A stretch of 64,000 nt of DNA from Micromonospora sp. CB01531 (GTDB lineage Bacteria > Actinomycetota > Actinomycetes > Mycobacteriales > Micromonosporaceae): the NCBI RefSeq assembly GCF_001905095.1, contig NZ_LWLS01000072.1, positions 186,001 through 250,000 of the forward strand, written 5' to 3'. The notes under the pieces were generated by a model. It searched no databases, had not been told where the DNA came from, and saw only the letters and a program-made list of their open reading frames with translations. Below are positions 44,407 to 53,300 of the stretch, one piece after another. Made by a program: the position numbers and the translations under genes. Within the stretch, counting starts at the first letter, position 1. Each line of letters starts with the position of its first letter.

Positions 44407-44437
44407 TTGACCTCGAGTGCACTCGAACTCCTAGGGT
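44407..44437 (+). promoter_or_regulatory. MerR-type promoter of the aldo/keto reductase gene
   Basis: TTGACC (44407-44412) and TAGGGT (44432-44437) are separated by 19 bases. A perfect 14-base palindrome, TCGAGTGCACTCGA (44413-44426), fills the spacer. Over-long spacers holding a dyad are the hallmark of MerR-family activation. The regulator is not adjacent. Confidence 0.7.
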
Positions 44438-44495
44438 TGCCGGACCGGCCGCCGCCCGGTCAACGCGGCGTACCCCCTCAGGAAGGAACAACCCT

Positions 44496-45545
44496 GTGCG
44501 CTACCGCGTTCTCGGCGGCACCGGCATCCAGGTCAGCACCCACTGTCTCGGCACCATGATGTTCGGCGCGGTCGGCAACCCCGACCACGACGACTGCGTG
44601 CGCATCGTCCATGCCGCCCTCGACCAGGGCGTGAACTTCGTGGACACCGCCGACATGTACTCCGCCGGCGAGTCCGAGGTTATCGTCGGCAAGGCGCTGC
44701 GCGGCCGGCGGGACGACGTGGTCCTGGCGACCAAGGTGCACTTCCCGATGGGGGAGGGACCCAACCGGGGAGGCAACTCCCGGCGCTGGATCGTCCGGGA
44801 GGTGGAGGAGAGCCTGCGCCGGCTGGGCACCGAGTGGATCGACCTCTACCAGGTGCACCGGCCCGACCACACCACCGACGTGGAGGAGACCCTCGGGGTG
44901 CTCACCGACCTGGTCCGGGCCGGCAAGGTCCGTGCCTTCGGCTGCTCGACCTTCCCGGCCGAGGAGATCGTGGAGGCGCACCACGTCGCCGAGCGGCGGG
45001 CGCTCGGCCGCTTCCGCACCGAGCAGCCGCCGTACTCGATCCTGGCCCGTGGAATCGAGACCGCGGTGCTCCCGGTCTGCCAGCGGTACGGCATGGGCGT
45101 GCTGGTCTGGAGCCCGCTGGCCTCCGGTTTTCTGTCCGGCCGCTACCGGCAGGGCCGCACTGTGGACCTCACCGCCGGCCGGCCGGCGCTCACCCCGGCC
45201 CGCTTCGACCCGGCGCTGCCCGGCAACGCGGCCAAGTACGCCGCCGTCGAGCAACTCGTCGCGCTCGCCGACGAGGTCGGCTGCACCCTGCCCGAGCTGG
45301 CCGTCGCGTTCGCCGTCGCGCACCCCGGGGTCACCTCGGCGATCATCGGACCGCGCACCATGGAGCAGCTCGACGGGCTACTCAAGGGCGCGTCGCTCAC
45401 CCTCGACGACGCGATGCTCGACCGGATCGACGAGATCGTCCCGCCCGGCACCAACCTCTACCAGCCGGACGGCGCCTGGTCGTCGCCCGTCCTCACCGAC
45501 CCGGCCCGCCGGCGCCGCCCCCTCGCGGATCGCGCCGCCGCCTGA
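44496..45545 (+). CDS. Aldo/keto reductase
   Basis: A 349-residue NADPH-dependent reductase with the AKR barrel. Catalytic Asp and Tyr are in VDTADMYSAGESE, Lys in LATKVHFP and His in YQVHRPD. The cofactor stretch is SAIIGPRTMEQLDG. The usual role is reduction of aldehydes or ketones. GTG start behind AAGGA. It is preceded by a strong MerR-type promoter with a palindromic spacer, so it is probably induced by a small molecule or by oxidative/electrophile stress. Confidence 0.92.
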   Translation: MRYRVLGGTGIQVSTHCLGTMMFGAVGNPDHDDCVRIVHAALDQGVNFVDTADMYSAGESEVIVGKALRGRRDDVVLATKVHFPMGEGPNRGGNSRRWIVREVEESLRRLGTEWIDLYQVHRPDHTTDVEETLGVLTDLVRAGKVRAFGCSTFPAEEIVEAHHVAERRALGRFRTEQPPYSILARGIETAVLPVCQRYGMGVLVWSPLASGFLSGRYRQGRTVDLTAGRPALTPARFDPALPGNAAKYAAVEQLVALADEVGCTLPELAVAFAVAHPGVTSAIIGPRTMEQLDGLLKGASLTLDDAMLDRIDEIVPPGTNLYQPDGAWSSPVLTDPARRRRPLADRAAA

Positions 45546-45607
45546 CCGCCGGCCGCCGGCGGCTGATATCCGTCGACCGGTACGCCGGCGTGCGCCACAC
45601 TGACGGT

Positions 45608-46147
45608 GTGGATCATCGTGATCTGGTCCGGGTGAGCAAACGGATGTCGCTCGCGCTGCGGCACCGCCCGGACCGGTTCGGCCTGGCGCTCGACCGGGCC
45701 GGTTGGGTGCCCGTCGCCGACCTGCTCGCCGCGCTGCGGATCAGCCGCGGCGAACTCGACGCCGTGGTCGCCGGCAACGACAAGCAGCGCTTCGCCGTCG
45801 AGCGTGGACCCGACGGTGTCGACCGGATCCGGGCCAGCCAGGGCCATTCCGTCCCGGTGGACCTGGGCCTGACGCCGGCCCCGCCGCCGGACCGGCTCTA
45901 CCACGGCACGAGCGAGAGCGTCCTGTCGGCGATCCGGGTCGAGGGGCTGCGCCGAGGCCGCCGGCACCACGTACACCTGTCGCCGGACGGGGCGACCGCC
46001 CGCCGGGTCGGGGCGCGCCGGGGTGGCGCGGTGGTGGTGCTGACCGTGGACGCGGCCGCCATGGCCGGCAACGGCTACCTCTTCTACCGCAGCGCCAACG
46101 GCGTCTGGCTCACCGACGTCGTGCCCGCCGCCTACCTCACCGCCTGA
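45608..46147 (+). CDS. kptA: RNA 2'-phosphotransferase (Tpt1/KptA family)
   Basis: A 179-residue enzyme that removes 2'-phosphate from RNA using NAD+. Family elements are VSKRMSLALRHRPDRFGL, GWVPVADLL, NDKQRFAVE, ASQGHSV, LYHGTS, GLRRGRRHHVHLS and NGVWLTDVVP. The Arg-His-Arg-Arg catalytic set appears present (RHRPD, GHS and the later RG/RR positions). Its bacterial role is unclear, since no yeast-type tRNA ligase is known here. GTG start 62 bases after the aldo/keto reductase, with CACACT six bases before it. Converges with a NUDIX gene. Confidence 0.92.
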   Translation: MDHRDLVRVSKRMSLALRHRPDRFGLALDRAGWVPVADLLAALRISRGELDAVVAGNDKQRFAVERGPDGVDRIRASQGHSVPVDLGLTPAPPPDRLYHGTSESVLSAIRVEGLRRGRRHHVHLSPDGATARRVGARRGGAVVVLTVDAAAMAGNGYLFYRSANGVWLTDVVPAAYLTA

Positions 46148-46175
46148 CGCGCCCGCACCGCGTTGACCGTGAAGC

Positions 46176-46203
46176 TGTCGCCACGGCCCGCCGACGGGCG
46201 ACA
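46176..46203. terminator. Hairpin after kptA
   Basis: TGTCGCC (46176-46182) pairs with GGCGACA (46197-46203) around a 14-base loop, 28 bases past the kptA stop codon. Confidence 0.5.
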
Positions 46204-46240
46204 ACTAGGTCAGATCGCGGTGACCAGGTGGCGGACGATG

Positions 46241-46256
46241 CCCTCGAAGACGAGGG
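46241..46256. terminator. Hairpin after the NUDIX gene
   Basis: CCCTCG (46241-46246) and CGAGGG (46251-46256) form a perfect stem with an AAGA tetraloop immediately after the NUDIX stop codon on the reverse strand. Confidence 0.5.
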
Positions 46257-46772
46257 TCAGGCCGCCCACCGTTCGGCGAGGAAGTCGGCCAGCACCCGGG
46301 TATGCGTGGAGAAGGCCAGCTCGACGGGCTCGGTGAGGACCAGCCACTCGGTGGCCTCCTCGGTCGGTGCCGACGGCGGCAGGTCGCCGACCGCCCGCTC
46401 GGGCAGTACGCCGAAGACCATCATGGTGCCGCCCGCCGGCGCCCCGTGCACCGCGAACAGCCGCGCCTGCTCGGCGTCGGCCAGCAGGCCGGTCTCCTCG
46501 CGCAGCTCCCGGACCAGCGCCTCCGACCACTCCTCGCCGTACTCGATGAAGCCGCCGGGCAGGGCGAGCTGCCCGGCGGCCGGTTCTATGTCCCGGCGGA
46601 CCGCCACCACGCCGAGCCCGGCCGGCGTCCGGACCGGCAGCACCGCCACCGCGACCGGCAGCGGGTTACGCCACACCGTCCCGCCGCAGGCCGCGCAGAC
46701 CCGCGGCCAGCCGGCCTTGGCCGGATAGGCGGCACCGCAGTACGAGCAGTGTGAGTACGGTGTGACGGTCAC
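46257..46772 (-). CDS. NUDIX hydrolase with N-terminal zinc ribbon
   Basis: A 171-residue protein. Two CxxC pairs (CSYCG near residue 9 and CAACG near 27) form a zinc ribbon. The Nudix box is complete (GGFIEYGEEWSEALVRELRE then ETGL). This two-part plan resembles ADP-ribose/NADH-type pyrophosphatases. The convergent kptA gene uses NAD+ and yields an ADP-ribose phosphate product, so a link through NAD metabolites is conceivable but unproven. Confidence 0.88.
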   Translation of the reverse strand: MTVTPYSHCSYCGAAYPAKAGWPRVCAACGGTVWRNPLPVAVAVLPVRTPAGLGVVAVRRDIEPAAGQLALPGGFIEYGEEWSEALVRELREETGLLADAEQARLFAVHGAPAGGTMMVFGVLPERAVGDLPPSAPTEEATEWLVLTEPVELAFSTHTRVLADFLAERWAA

Positions 46773-46851
46773 GCCGCAGCACGTTACCCGCCTGGCTCGT
46801 GAGTCGTCAGGCTTCGGCCCCGACAGGGCTGCGGCTGAAGAGGATCTGGCG

Positions 46852-46884
46852 GTCGCGGGGCACCCCGGTGAGGCGCCCCGCGAC
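46852..46884 (-). terminator. Hairpin after the amidase gene
   Basis: GTCGCGGGGC (46852-46861) pairs perfectly with GCCCCGCGAC (46875-46884), just past the end of the peptidoglycan amidase gene on the reverse strand. Confidence 0.65.
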
Positions 46885-46890
46885 GGGCCG

Positions 46891-47565
46891 TCAGCCGCCG
46901 AGCCGGGCGGCCACCGCGCTGCGCAGCTCGGGCAGCCGGTCGTGCAGCAGGCCAGGACATTGAGTGTTGTTGAAGTCCTTGTGCCCGTAGAGCTCGCTGG
47001 ACGGGATGCCGTACTGCTGGCAGGTGAAGGCGCAGAACCACACCAGGCTGTCCCAGAGTGCCTTCGGTGGCTGCACGTCGAGGTAGATGCCGTCGTTCTC
47101 GATGCCGATGGCCTGGCTGTTCTGCCCGACGCAGTGCGCGCCCTGGACCATGGTCTGACCGTGCAGCAACGCGTACAGGCTGCCGTGCCGGCCCTCGGTC
47201 AGGTAGCCGCCGCGGCTGTTGGTGAAGTGCTGCCCGGAGTCGAGCCAGCCGTTGGTGTCCATGTGCAGGTTCTGAATGTCGCGCGAGTTTCGGTAGGCCT
47301 GCGCCAGGCTGTAGTCGGTGGTGTTCGGGAACGCCGTGTGATGGATAATGATCTTGTTGGGGCGGCTCTGCACGACGCTGACGTTGGTCGAGGGCGGGCG
47401 GGCGCCCCAGGTCGCGCAGTTGGCGATATCCGGCTGGTCGACCCGGGTGGCGACGGCCCGCGCGTCGCGGTCGTCGCCGAACTGGGTGAACGCCGTGGCG
47501 CCGGCCGCGGCGCCGAGCAGGACCGCGCCGCGCAGCACGGCCCGCCGGGGGACGGGGACGGACAT
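46891..47565 (-). CDS. Secreted N-acetylmuramoyl-L-alanine amidase (PGRP type)
   Basis: A 224-residue exported protein. The N-terminus VPRRAVLRGAVLLGAAAGATA carries a twin-arginine-like motif and hydrophobic core (the stretch begins at residue 4). The amidase_2/PGRP domain has zinc-site IIIHHTAFPNT, QGAHCVGQNSQAIGIEN and LYGHKDFNNTQCPG, with His and Cys ligands of the family. It would cleave the amide between muramic acid and the stem peptide. It lies downstream of a GH25 lysozyme gene on the same strand, so the pair forms a wall-lytic set. Confidence 0.9.
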   Translation of the reverse strand: MSVPVPRRAVLRGAVLLGAAAGATAFTQFGDDRDARAVATRVDQPDIANCATWGARPPSTNVSVVQSRPNKIIIHHTAFPNTTDYSLAQAYRNSRDIQNLHMDTNGWLDSGQHFTNSRGGYLTEGRHGSLYALLHGQTMVQGAHCVGQNSQAIGIENDGIYLDVQPPKALWDSLVWFCAFTCQQYGIPSSELYGHKDFNNTQCPGLLHDRLPELRSAVAARLGG

Positions 47566-47681
47566 CGGGGCCTCCTCAGGAGTACGGACGCCGGTGGCGG
47601 GCGGCTGCTCCCGGGGCCCGGCGTGGCGTCAGACACGCCGCGCCGCAGTGGTCGAGAGGGTCGCCCGCCACCGGAGCGGGA

Positions 47682-48428
47682 TCAGCAGGGTCCGTTGCAG
47701 GCCAGCACCTTGAGCCGGTCCAGGGTGCCGTTCCAGACGTTCTGGTCACCAGGGAAGACGCCGGAGTCGGCCCACTGCCAGAAGGAGTACGTCCCCCAGC
47801 CGGCCGGCAGGGTGCCGACGCTGCTGGAGTAGCGCGCGATCCAGAGCGGGTTGTTCGCGGCGAACTGCGAGGTGTTGCCGGTGCAGGTGGTCCACCAGTC
47901 GGTGGTGGTGTAGATGGTGGCCCACCGGCCCGTGCGGGCGTAGTACTGGTTGACGAACGAGGCGATCCAGCTGCGCATCGAGGCCTGGCTCAGCCCGTAG
48001 CAGGTGGCACCGTACGGGTTGTACTCGATGTCCAGGGCACCCGGCAGGGTCTTGCCGTCCTTGGACCAGCCGCCGCCGTGGTCGACGAAGTAGTTGGCCT
48101 GGGTGGCGCCGCTGGAGACGTCCGGCCGGGCGAAGTGGTACGAGCCCCGGATCATGCCGACGTTGTACGAGCCGTTGTACTGCTGGGCGAAGTACGGGTT
48201 GGTGTAGCCGGTGCCCTCGGTCGCCTTCACGTACGCGAAGCGGGCGCCGTTGTTCCAGGCGGCGGACCAGTTCACGTTGCCCTGCCAGCTGGAGACGTCC
48301 ATGCCGGGCAGGCCGGCCGGCGCGGCGCTGGCGGGAGTCGCGCCGAGGAGGGCCGAGGCGGCCAGGGTGACGGTGGCGAGCACGGCCGTGGCGGCCGTAC
48401 GTAGCGCCGATCGCAGGGGACGGTTCAT
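47682..48428 (-). CDS. Secreted GH25 lysozyme
   Basis: A 248-residue muramidase. Signal peptide residues 1-35 end in TPASAA. The GH25 domain has MDVSSWQGNVNW (first Asp), FAYVKATEGTGY, GSYHFARP and the catalytic LDIEYN (Asp-x-Glu), ending SFWQWADSG and CNGPC. It hydrolyses beta-1,4 bonds of peptidoglycan. ATG 48428 follows GGGAGGGAAAG, a strong ribosome site. The upstream region is AT-rich, as for inducible secreted enzymes. Confidence 0.93.
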   Translation of the reverse strand: MNRPLRSALRTAATAVLATVTLAASALLGATPASAAPAGLPGMDVSSWQGNVNWSAAWNNGARFAYVKATEGTGYTNPYFAQQYNGSYNVGMIRGSYHFARPDVSSGATQANYFVDHGGGWSKDGKTLPGALDIEYNPYGATCYGLSQASMRSWIASFVNQYYARTGRWATIYTTTDWWTTCTGNTSQFAANNPLWIARYSSSVGTLPAGWGTYSFWQWADSGVFPGDQNVWNGTLDRLKVLACNGPC

Positions 48429-48479
48429 CTTTCCCTCCCGGGGGGTCTGCCGCTCGCGGCGGCGGGAGTTGGTGAAAGG

Positions 48480-48545
48480 AACTGTCAGTATTACGTCACA
48501 GGATGGAGACAAATTTCAATAGATACATGGAAGATCATCTTAATG
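48480..48545 (-). promoter_or_regulatory. AT-rich promoter region of the lysozyme gene
   Basis: On the reverse strand TTGAAA (48519-48514) and TAATAC (48493-48488) could be -35 and -10 boxes with a 20-base spacer, in the most AT-rich patch of this part of the window. Confidence 0.35.
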
Positions 48546-48677
48546 ATTTTCGGGCAGCCCCCGCACACACCAGGCGCGTAGAACGCTTCGGCCGGCGTGT
48601 CGATCCCGGCGCCGGCCGTTCGTATGGAGGGTGAAGGGGCCGGCGGCGGGCCGGCCCGGACGGGCGAGGAGAAGCGC

Positions 48678-49028
48678 ATGAAGCAGTACCTGATCAGCAT
48701 GTACCAGCCGGCCGGCGAGGGGCTGCCGGACCCCGAGTTCCTGGCCGACGTGATGCGCAAGATCGACGCCATCCACGACGAGCTCGTCGAGGCCGGGTCC
48801 TGGGTCTTCGGCAACGGCCTGCACGCCCCGGAGACCGCCACCGTGCTGCACCCGCGGGGTGACGAGGTGCTGATCACCGACGGGCCGTACGTGGAGGGCA
48901 AGGAGTACCTGGGCGGCTTCACCATCATCACCGCCCCCGACCTCGACGCGGCGCTGGAGTGGGGCCGCCGGTACGCCCTGGCGACCACGCTGCCGATCGA
49001 GGTGCGCCCGTTCCAGGGCGAGGTCTGA
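48678..49028 (+). CDS. YCII-related protein (DGPF domain)
   Basis: A 116-residue ferredoxin-like YCII/DGPF protein: MKQYLISMYQP start, ITDGPYVEGKEYLGGFTII signature and a C-terminal LPIEVRPFQ. Such proteins accompany ECF42 sigma factors and are thought to take part in their control. ATG 48678 follows GAGGAGAAGCGC. The sigma gene begins 3 bases downstream. Confidence 0.88.
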   Translation: MKQYLISMYQPAGEGLPDPEFLADVMRKIDAIHDELVEAGSWVFGNGLHAPETATVLHPRGDEVLITDGPYVEGKEYLGGFTIITAPDLDAALEWGRRYALATTLPIEVRPFQGEV

Positions 49029-49031
49029 GGG

Positions 49032-50246
49032 GTGCCCGACCCGACCGACGTCGAACGGCTCTTCCGCGCGGAGTACGGGCGCGCGGTCGCCGTGCTGGTC
49101 CGCCTCCTCGGCGACATCGACCTCGCCGAGGAGGCGGTCCAGGACGCCTTCGCCACGGCGGTCGACCGGTGGGCCGCCGCGGGGCCGCCGCCCAGCCCGG
49201 CCGGCTGGATCATCACCACCGCCCGGAACCGGGCCATCGACCGGCTGCGCCGCGAGGCGTCCCGCGCCGACCGGCAGGCGCAGGCCGCCCTGTTGTACGC
49301 CCACGACGCGCCGGCCGAGGAGGGACCCGTGCGGGACGACCGGCTCCGCCTGATCTTCACCTGCTGCCATCCGGCGCTGGCCGCCGCCGCCCGGGTCGCG
49401 CTGACCCTGCGGCTGCTCGGCGGGCTGAGCACCGCCGAGATCGCCCGGGCCTTCCTGGTGCCGGAGCCGACCATGGCGCAACGCCTGGTCCGGGCCAAGG
49501 CCAAGATCCGGGACGCCCGGATCCCGTACCGGGTGCCGCGCGACGCGGACCTGCCGGACCGGCTGCGAGCCGTGCTGGCCGTCGTCTACCTGATCTTCAA
49601 CGAGGGGCATACGGCCAGCTCGGGGGACCAGCTTGTCCGCGACGAGCTCTGCGCCGAGGCGATCCGGCTGGGCCGGCTGCTCGGCGAGCTGATGCCCGAC
49701 GAGCCGGAGGTGCTCGGACTGCTGGCGTTGCTGCTGCTCACCGAGGCGCGGCGGGCAGCTCGTACCACCCCCGGCGGCGTTCTGGTGCCGCTGGACGAGC
49801 AGGACCGCGGCCGGTGGGACCGCGCACTGATCGCCGAGGGGCAGGGCCTGGTCCGGCGCTGCCTGCGGCGGGACCGGCCCGGCCCGTACCAGATCCAGGC
49901 GGCGATCAACGCCGTGCACAGCGACGCCCCGACGGCGGCCGACACCGACTGGGCCCAGATCCTCGCCCTGTACGACCAGCTCATGCGGCACGCTCCCGGG
50001 CCGGTGGTGGCGCTGAACCGGGCGGTCGCGCTGGCCGAGGTGGCCGGGCCGGCCGCCGCGCTGGCCCAGGTGGACGGCCTGGACCTGGCCGGCTACCACG
50101 TCTTCCACGCGGTCCGTGCCGACCTGCTGCGCCGGCTCGGCCGCGCGGGGGAGGCGGCCGCGGCGTACGACGCGGCGATCGCGCGGACCGACAACCACGC
50201 CGAGCAGGCCCACCTGCGACGGGTCCGCGACCTGCTGCTTCCGTGA
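49032..50246 (+). CDS. ECF42-type RNA polymerase sigma factor
   Basis: A 404-residue sigma factor with region 2 (residues 5-75; DIDLAEEAVQDAFATAVDRW, ITTARNRAIDRLRR), region 4 (about 100-165; LRLLGGLSTAEIARAF, EPTMAQRLVRAK) and a long helical TPR-like extension (DUF6596; LAVVYLIFNEGH to the end). The extension and the adjacent YCII gene define the ECF42 group, which lacks an anti-sigma factor. GTG 49032 follows the YCII stop by 3 bases. Target promoters are not identified here. Confidence 0.9.
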   Translation: MPDPTDVERLFRAEYGRAVAVLVRLLGDIDLAEEAVQDAFATAVDRWAAAGPPPSPAGWIITTARNRAIDRLRREASRADRQAQAALLYAHDAPAEEGPVRDDRLRLIFTCCHPALAAAARVALTLRLLGGLSTAEIARAFLVPEPTMAQRLVRAKAKIRDARIPYRVPRDADLPDRLRAVLAVVYLIFNEGHTASSGDQLVRDELCAEAIRLGRLLGELMPDEPEVLGLLALLLLTEARRAARTTPGGVLVPLDEQDRGRWDRALIAEGQGLVRRCLRRDRPGPYQIQAAINAVHSDAPTAADTDWAQILALYDQLMRHAPGPVVALNRAVALAEVAGPAAALAQVDGLDLAGYHVFHAVRADLLRRLGRAGEAAAAYDAAIARTDNHAEQAHLRRVRDLLLP

Positions 50247-50331
50247 GCGCCCCCGGCGCCCCGCAGCCGGTCCGCCGTCCGGACAGGAGGGTGGGGCTGC
50301 GCGGGATTCCTCGGCCCCGCAGAATCGTCCG

Positions 50332-53300
50332 GTGCGGCGCGGCGTGTGGAAATGGAGTCTCGTCACCGTCGTGACCCTGCTGGGCGCCGGCGGCACTGCC
50401 TGGGTCTGGCTCCGGTACGACTTCGAGAAGGTCAACTGGCTCTGGGGTGTGGTCGCCGGGGTCATCGCGGTCTACGTGGTGGTGGACCAGCTCTTCGCCG
50501 GGCGGGAGGCCGCCCCGCCGACGGCCTGGGTGCACCGGCGGGCCGCCGCCGACGAGCTCGCCGAGCTGATCCGGCGGGAGCCCACCGAGCAGACGCTGTT
50601 GCGCGCGGTCGACGAGCCGTACCCGTTGCCGGTGGCCTGGCACAACGCCCCGGAGCGGCTCATGCCGTCCTGGCGCTCGATCGGCCGGTCCGCCGACGCC
50701 GGACCCGTCGACCTCGCCGGGCGGGACGGAGCGCTGTGGGAGTGCTACCGCTCGGTGCCCTCAGGGCGCCTGCTGGTGCTGGGACCACCCGGATCCGGCA
50801 AATCGATCATCGCGCTGCGGCTGGTCCGGCAGTTCGCCACCCGGCGCGACCCGGAGGCGCCGATCCCGGTGCTGCTGCCAGTGGACTCCTGGGACCCGGG
50901 CGCCGAGGGGTTCCACGACTGGCTGGCCGACCGGATCACCCGGCGGTACCCGTACCTCGCCGGCGGCCATCCGCGCCGTGAGGCGGTGGTGCGTGACCTG
51001 CTGCTGGCCGACCTGGTGGTGCCGGTGCTGGACGGCCTGGACGAGCTGCCCGAGGACCGGCTCAGCGCCTGTCTGGAGGAGCTCAACGAGCTGCCGACCC
51101 AACGGTTCGTGCTGACCTGCCGCTCCGCCGTCTACGAGACGTACCTGATCCAGGGCGAGCGGCTGCGGGCGACCGCCGTGGTGACCCTCGCGCCGCTGAC
51201 CGCCGCGCAGGTCGGCCGGTACCTGCGGGACGCCGCGCCGCTGCACCAGGTGGGCAACTGGTCCACGGTGGCCGACCGGCTCGACGCCGACCCCGAGCTG
51301 GCCGCGGCGCTGTCCACCCCGCTGCTGGTGGCCCTGGCCCGGACCGCGTTCGACCAGCCCGGCACGGACCCGCGCGAACTGCTCCCGCTGGCCGCCGAGC
51401 GCGGCCGGCGTTCGGTGGAGGACGAGGTGCTGTCCCGCGCGGTCGACGCGGCCCTACGGTCGCGGCGGGGCGGGCAGGGCCTGCGCCGCTGGGAACCGGA
51501 CCGGTCCCGCCGCTACCTCGCCCAGCTGGCCAGCCACCTGGAGTCCCTGGACAGTCGCGAGTTCCGCTGGTGGCAGCTCCCCGTCGCGCTCCCGCGTCCG
51601 TTCTGGGTCGCCTTCGACGGTCTGCGGGCCGCTGTTGCGGCGTGGATCGCCCTGTCGCCGGTCGGGGAGGCGCTCGGCGCCCTCGTCGCCGTGACCGGTC
51701 ACGCCCAGGTCCGGGAGCTGCTGCACGGCGTCACCGCCCGGCCGTCCCTGCTGGTGGTCCTGGCGGCCCTGGCGGCGGCCGTCCGGTCGGCGCTCCGCGA
51801 CGACCCGCACCACGGCGTGCCGCCGGTACGGCCGGTCTTCACCGGCGGATTCCGGGCCCTCCTCGAGGGACTGGTGGCCGGACTGGTCGGCGGTGCCTTC
51901 TGGGGCGCCCTGACCTGGCCGCTGTTCGTGGCGATCGGGCCGCCGCCACGGCTCGGCACGCTGCTCGGCGCCGTGCCCGCCGTGACGCACTGGTCGGTGC
52001 CCACCCAGTGCGCCCTGGCCGTGGGGGTCGGCTGGTGCGGATTCACCGTCGTCCGCTCCGCGCTGCGCGTCGACCTGTCCGTCCCAGCTGCGGAGTTGAG
52101 CGCGCTGAGTCCCGCGGGGACGCTGCGGGCGGATCGCGCGGCGACGATCGCGGCGCTGCCGCTGACCGCCGTCCGGGCCGTGGCGCTGTGGTTCCTCGGC
52201 CTCGCCGCCCTGTGGCTGGCCGGCCTGTCCGACTTCCCGCCGCCGGTGGCACAGGGGTACGCCGGGCTCGGCCTGGGCCTCGGCTGGTGGCTGTACCGGC
52301 GGGGCGGCAGCGCCTGGTTCCGCTTCGGCGTGGCCCGGTTCGTGCTCGCCGCGCGCAACCGGCTCCCGTACCACCTGCTGGCCTTCCTCGATCACGCCGA
52401 CGCGGTCGGTCTGCTCCGGCACGGCGCGGGTGCCTACCGGTTCCGGCACGGCCGGCTGCAGGCCCGGCTGGCCGCCGGATCGGTGGCCGGCCGGCGCGGC
52501 AGCCGGCTGCGTGAGGACTTCGCCGTCGAACTCGCCGGGGCCGGCTACTGGCCGGAAGCGTTCCAGACGCTGGCCGGCGTCGCCGACACCCGGGCGGCCA
52601 ACATCGGGCTCGACGACGATCGCACCGGGGTGGCCCTGCGCCGGGCGGTCCTGGTCGGCGCGGCGGCCGGGCACTGGAGCGGCCTGGCCGACCTGCTCGC
52701 CCAGCTCCCGGCGCCGCCGGCCACCGGGGCGGCCCGTACCCCGGTTGAGGAGCAGCGGCGGGTGATCGCCGAGCTGGTCGGCCGAGACGCCCCGGTGCGG
52801 GAACTGCTCGCCGCCGCCGACGAACTGGCCGCGCGGGAGGAGCGGAGCGGGCGGCCCGAGCCGGCCACCGCGGAACTCCAGGCGGTGCTGCGGTACGCCG
52901 CCGGCGACGTGGCGGCGCGGGACGCGTGCGAACGGCTGGTCGACGCCGTGCGGTCCGCCGGACTTGACGCCGAGTGGTCCGCGCCCCTGGCCGCCGGGCT
53001 GCTGGCCGGGCTGACCCTCGCCGAGGGGCAGCCGACCGAGGCGGTGGCGATCTGCCGGTACGACCTGTACTTCGCCGACCTGCTGCCCGCCGGGTCGGAC
53101 CTGCTCCCGCTCGTCGAGACCTGGCGGTGGTCGGCGGCGGTGCTACGCCGGGTCACCGACGAGCGGGCCGAGACCTTGCGGCGGATCCGTGTCGCGGTCA
53201 GCGCCGAGCGCGGGCGCGGCAACCGCCCGGTGCTGACCCGCCGGGAGTTCGCCGAGATCGGCCTGCATGCCTGTCATCGGCTGATCGGGCATCCGATGTT

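Noticed and set aside
48078..48404. Forward-strand open frame opposite the lysozyme gene
   Set aside because: Antisense to a clear GH25 lysozyme with signal peptide; the translation is low-complexity Val/Gly/Arg.
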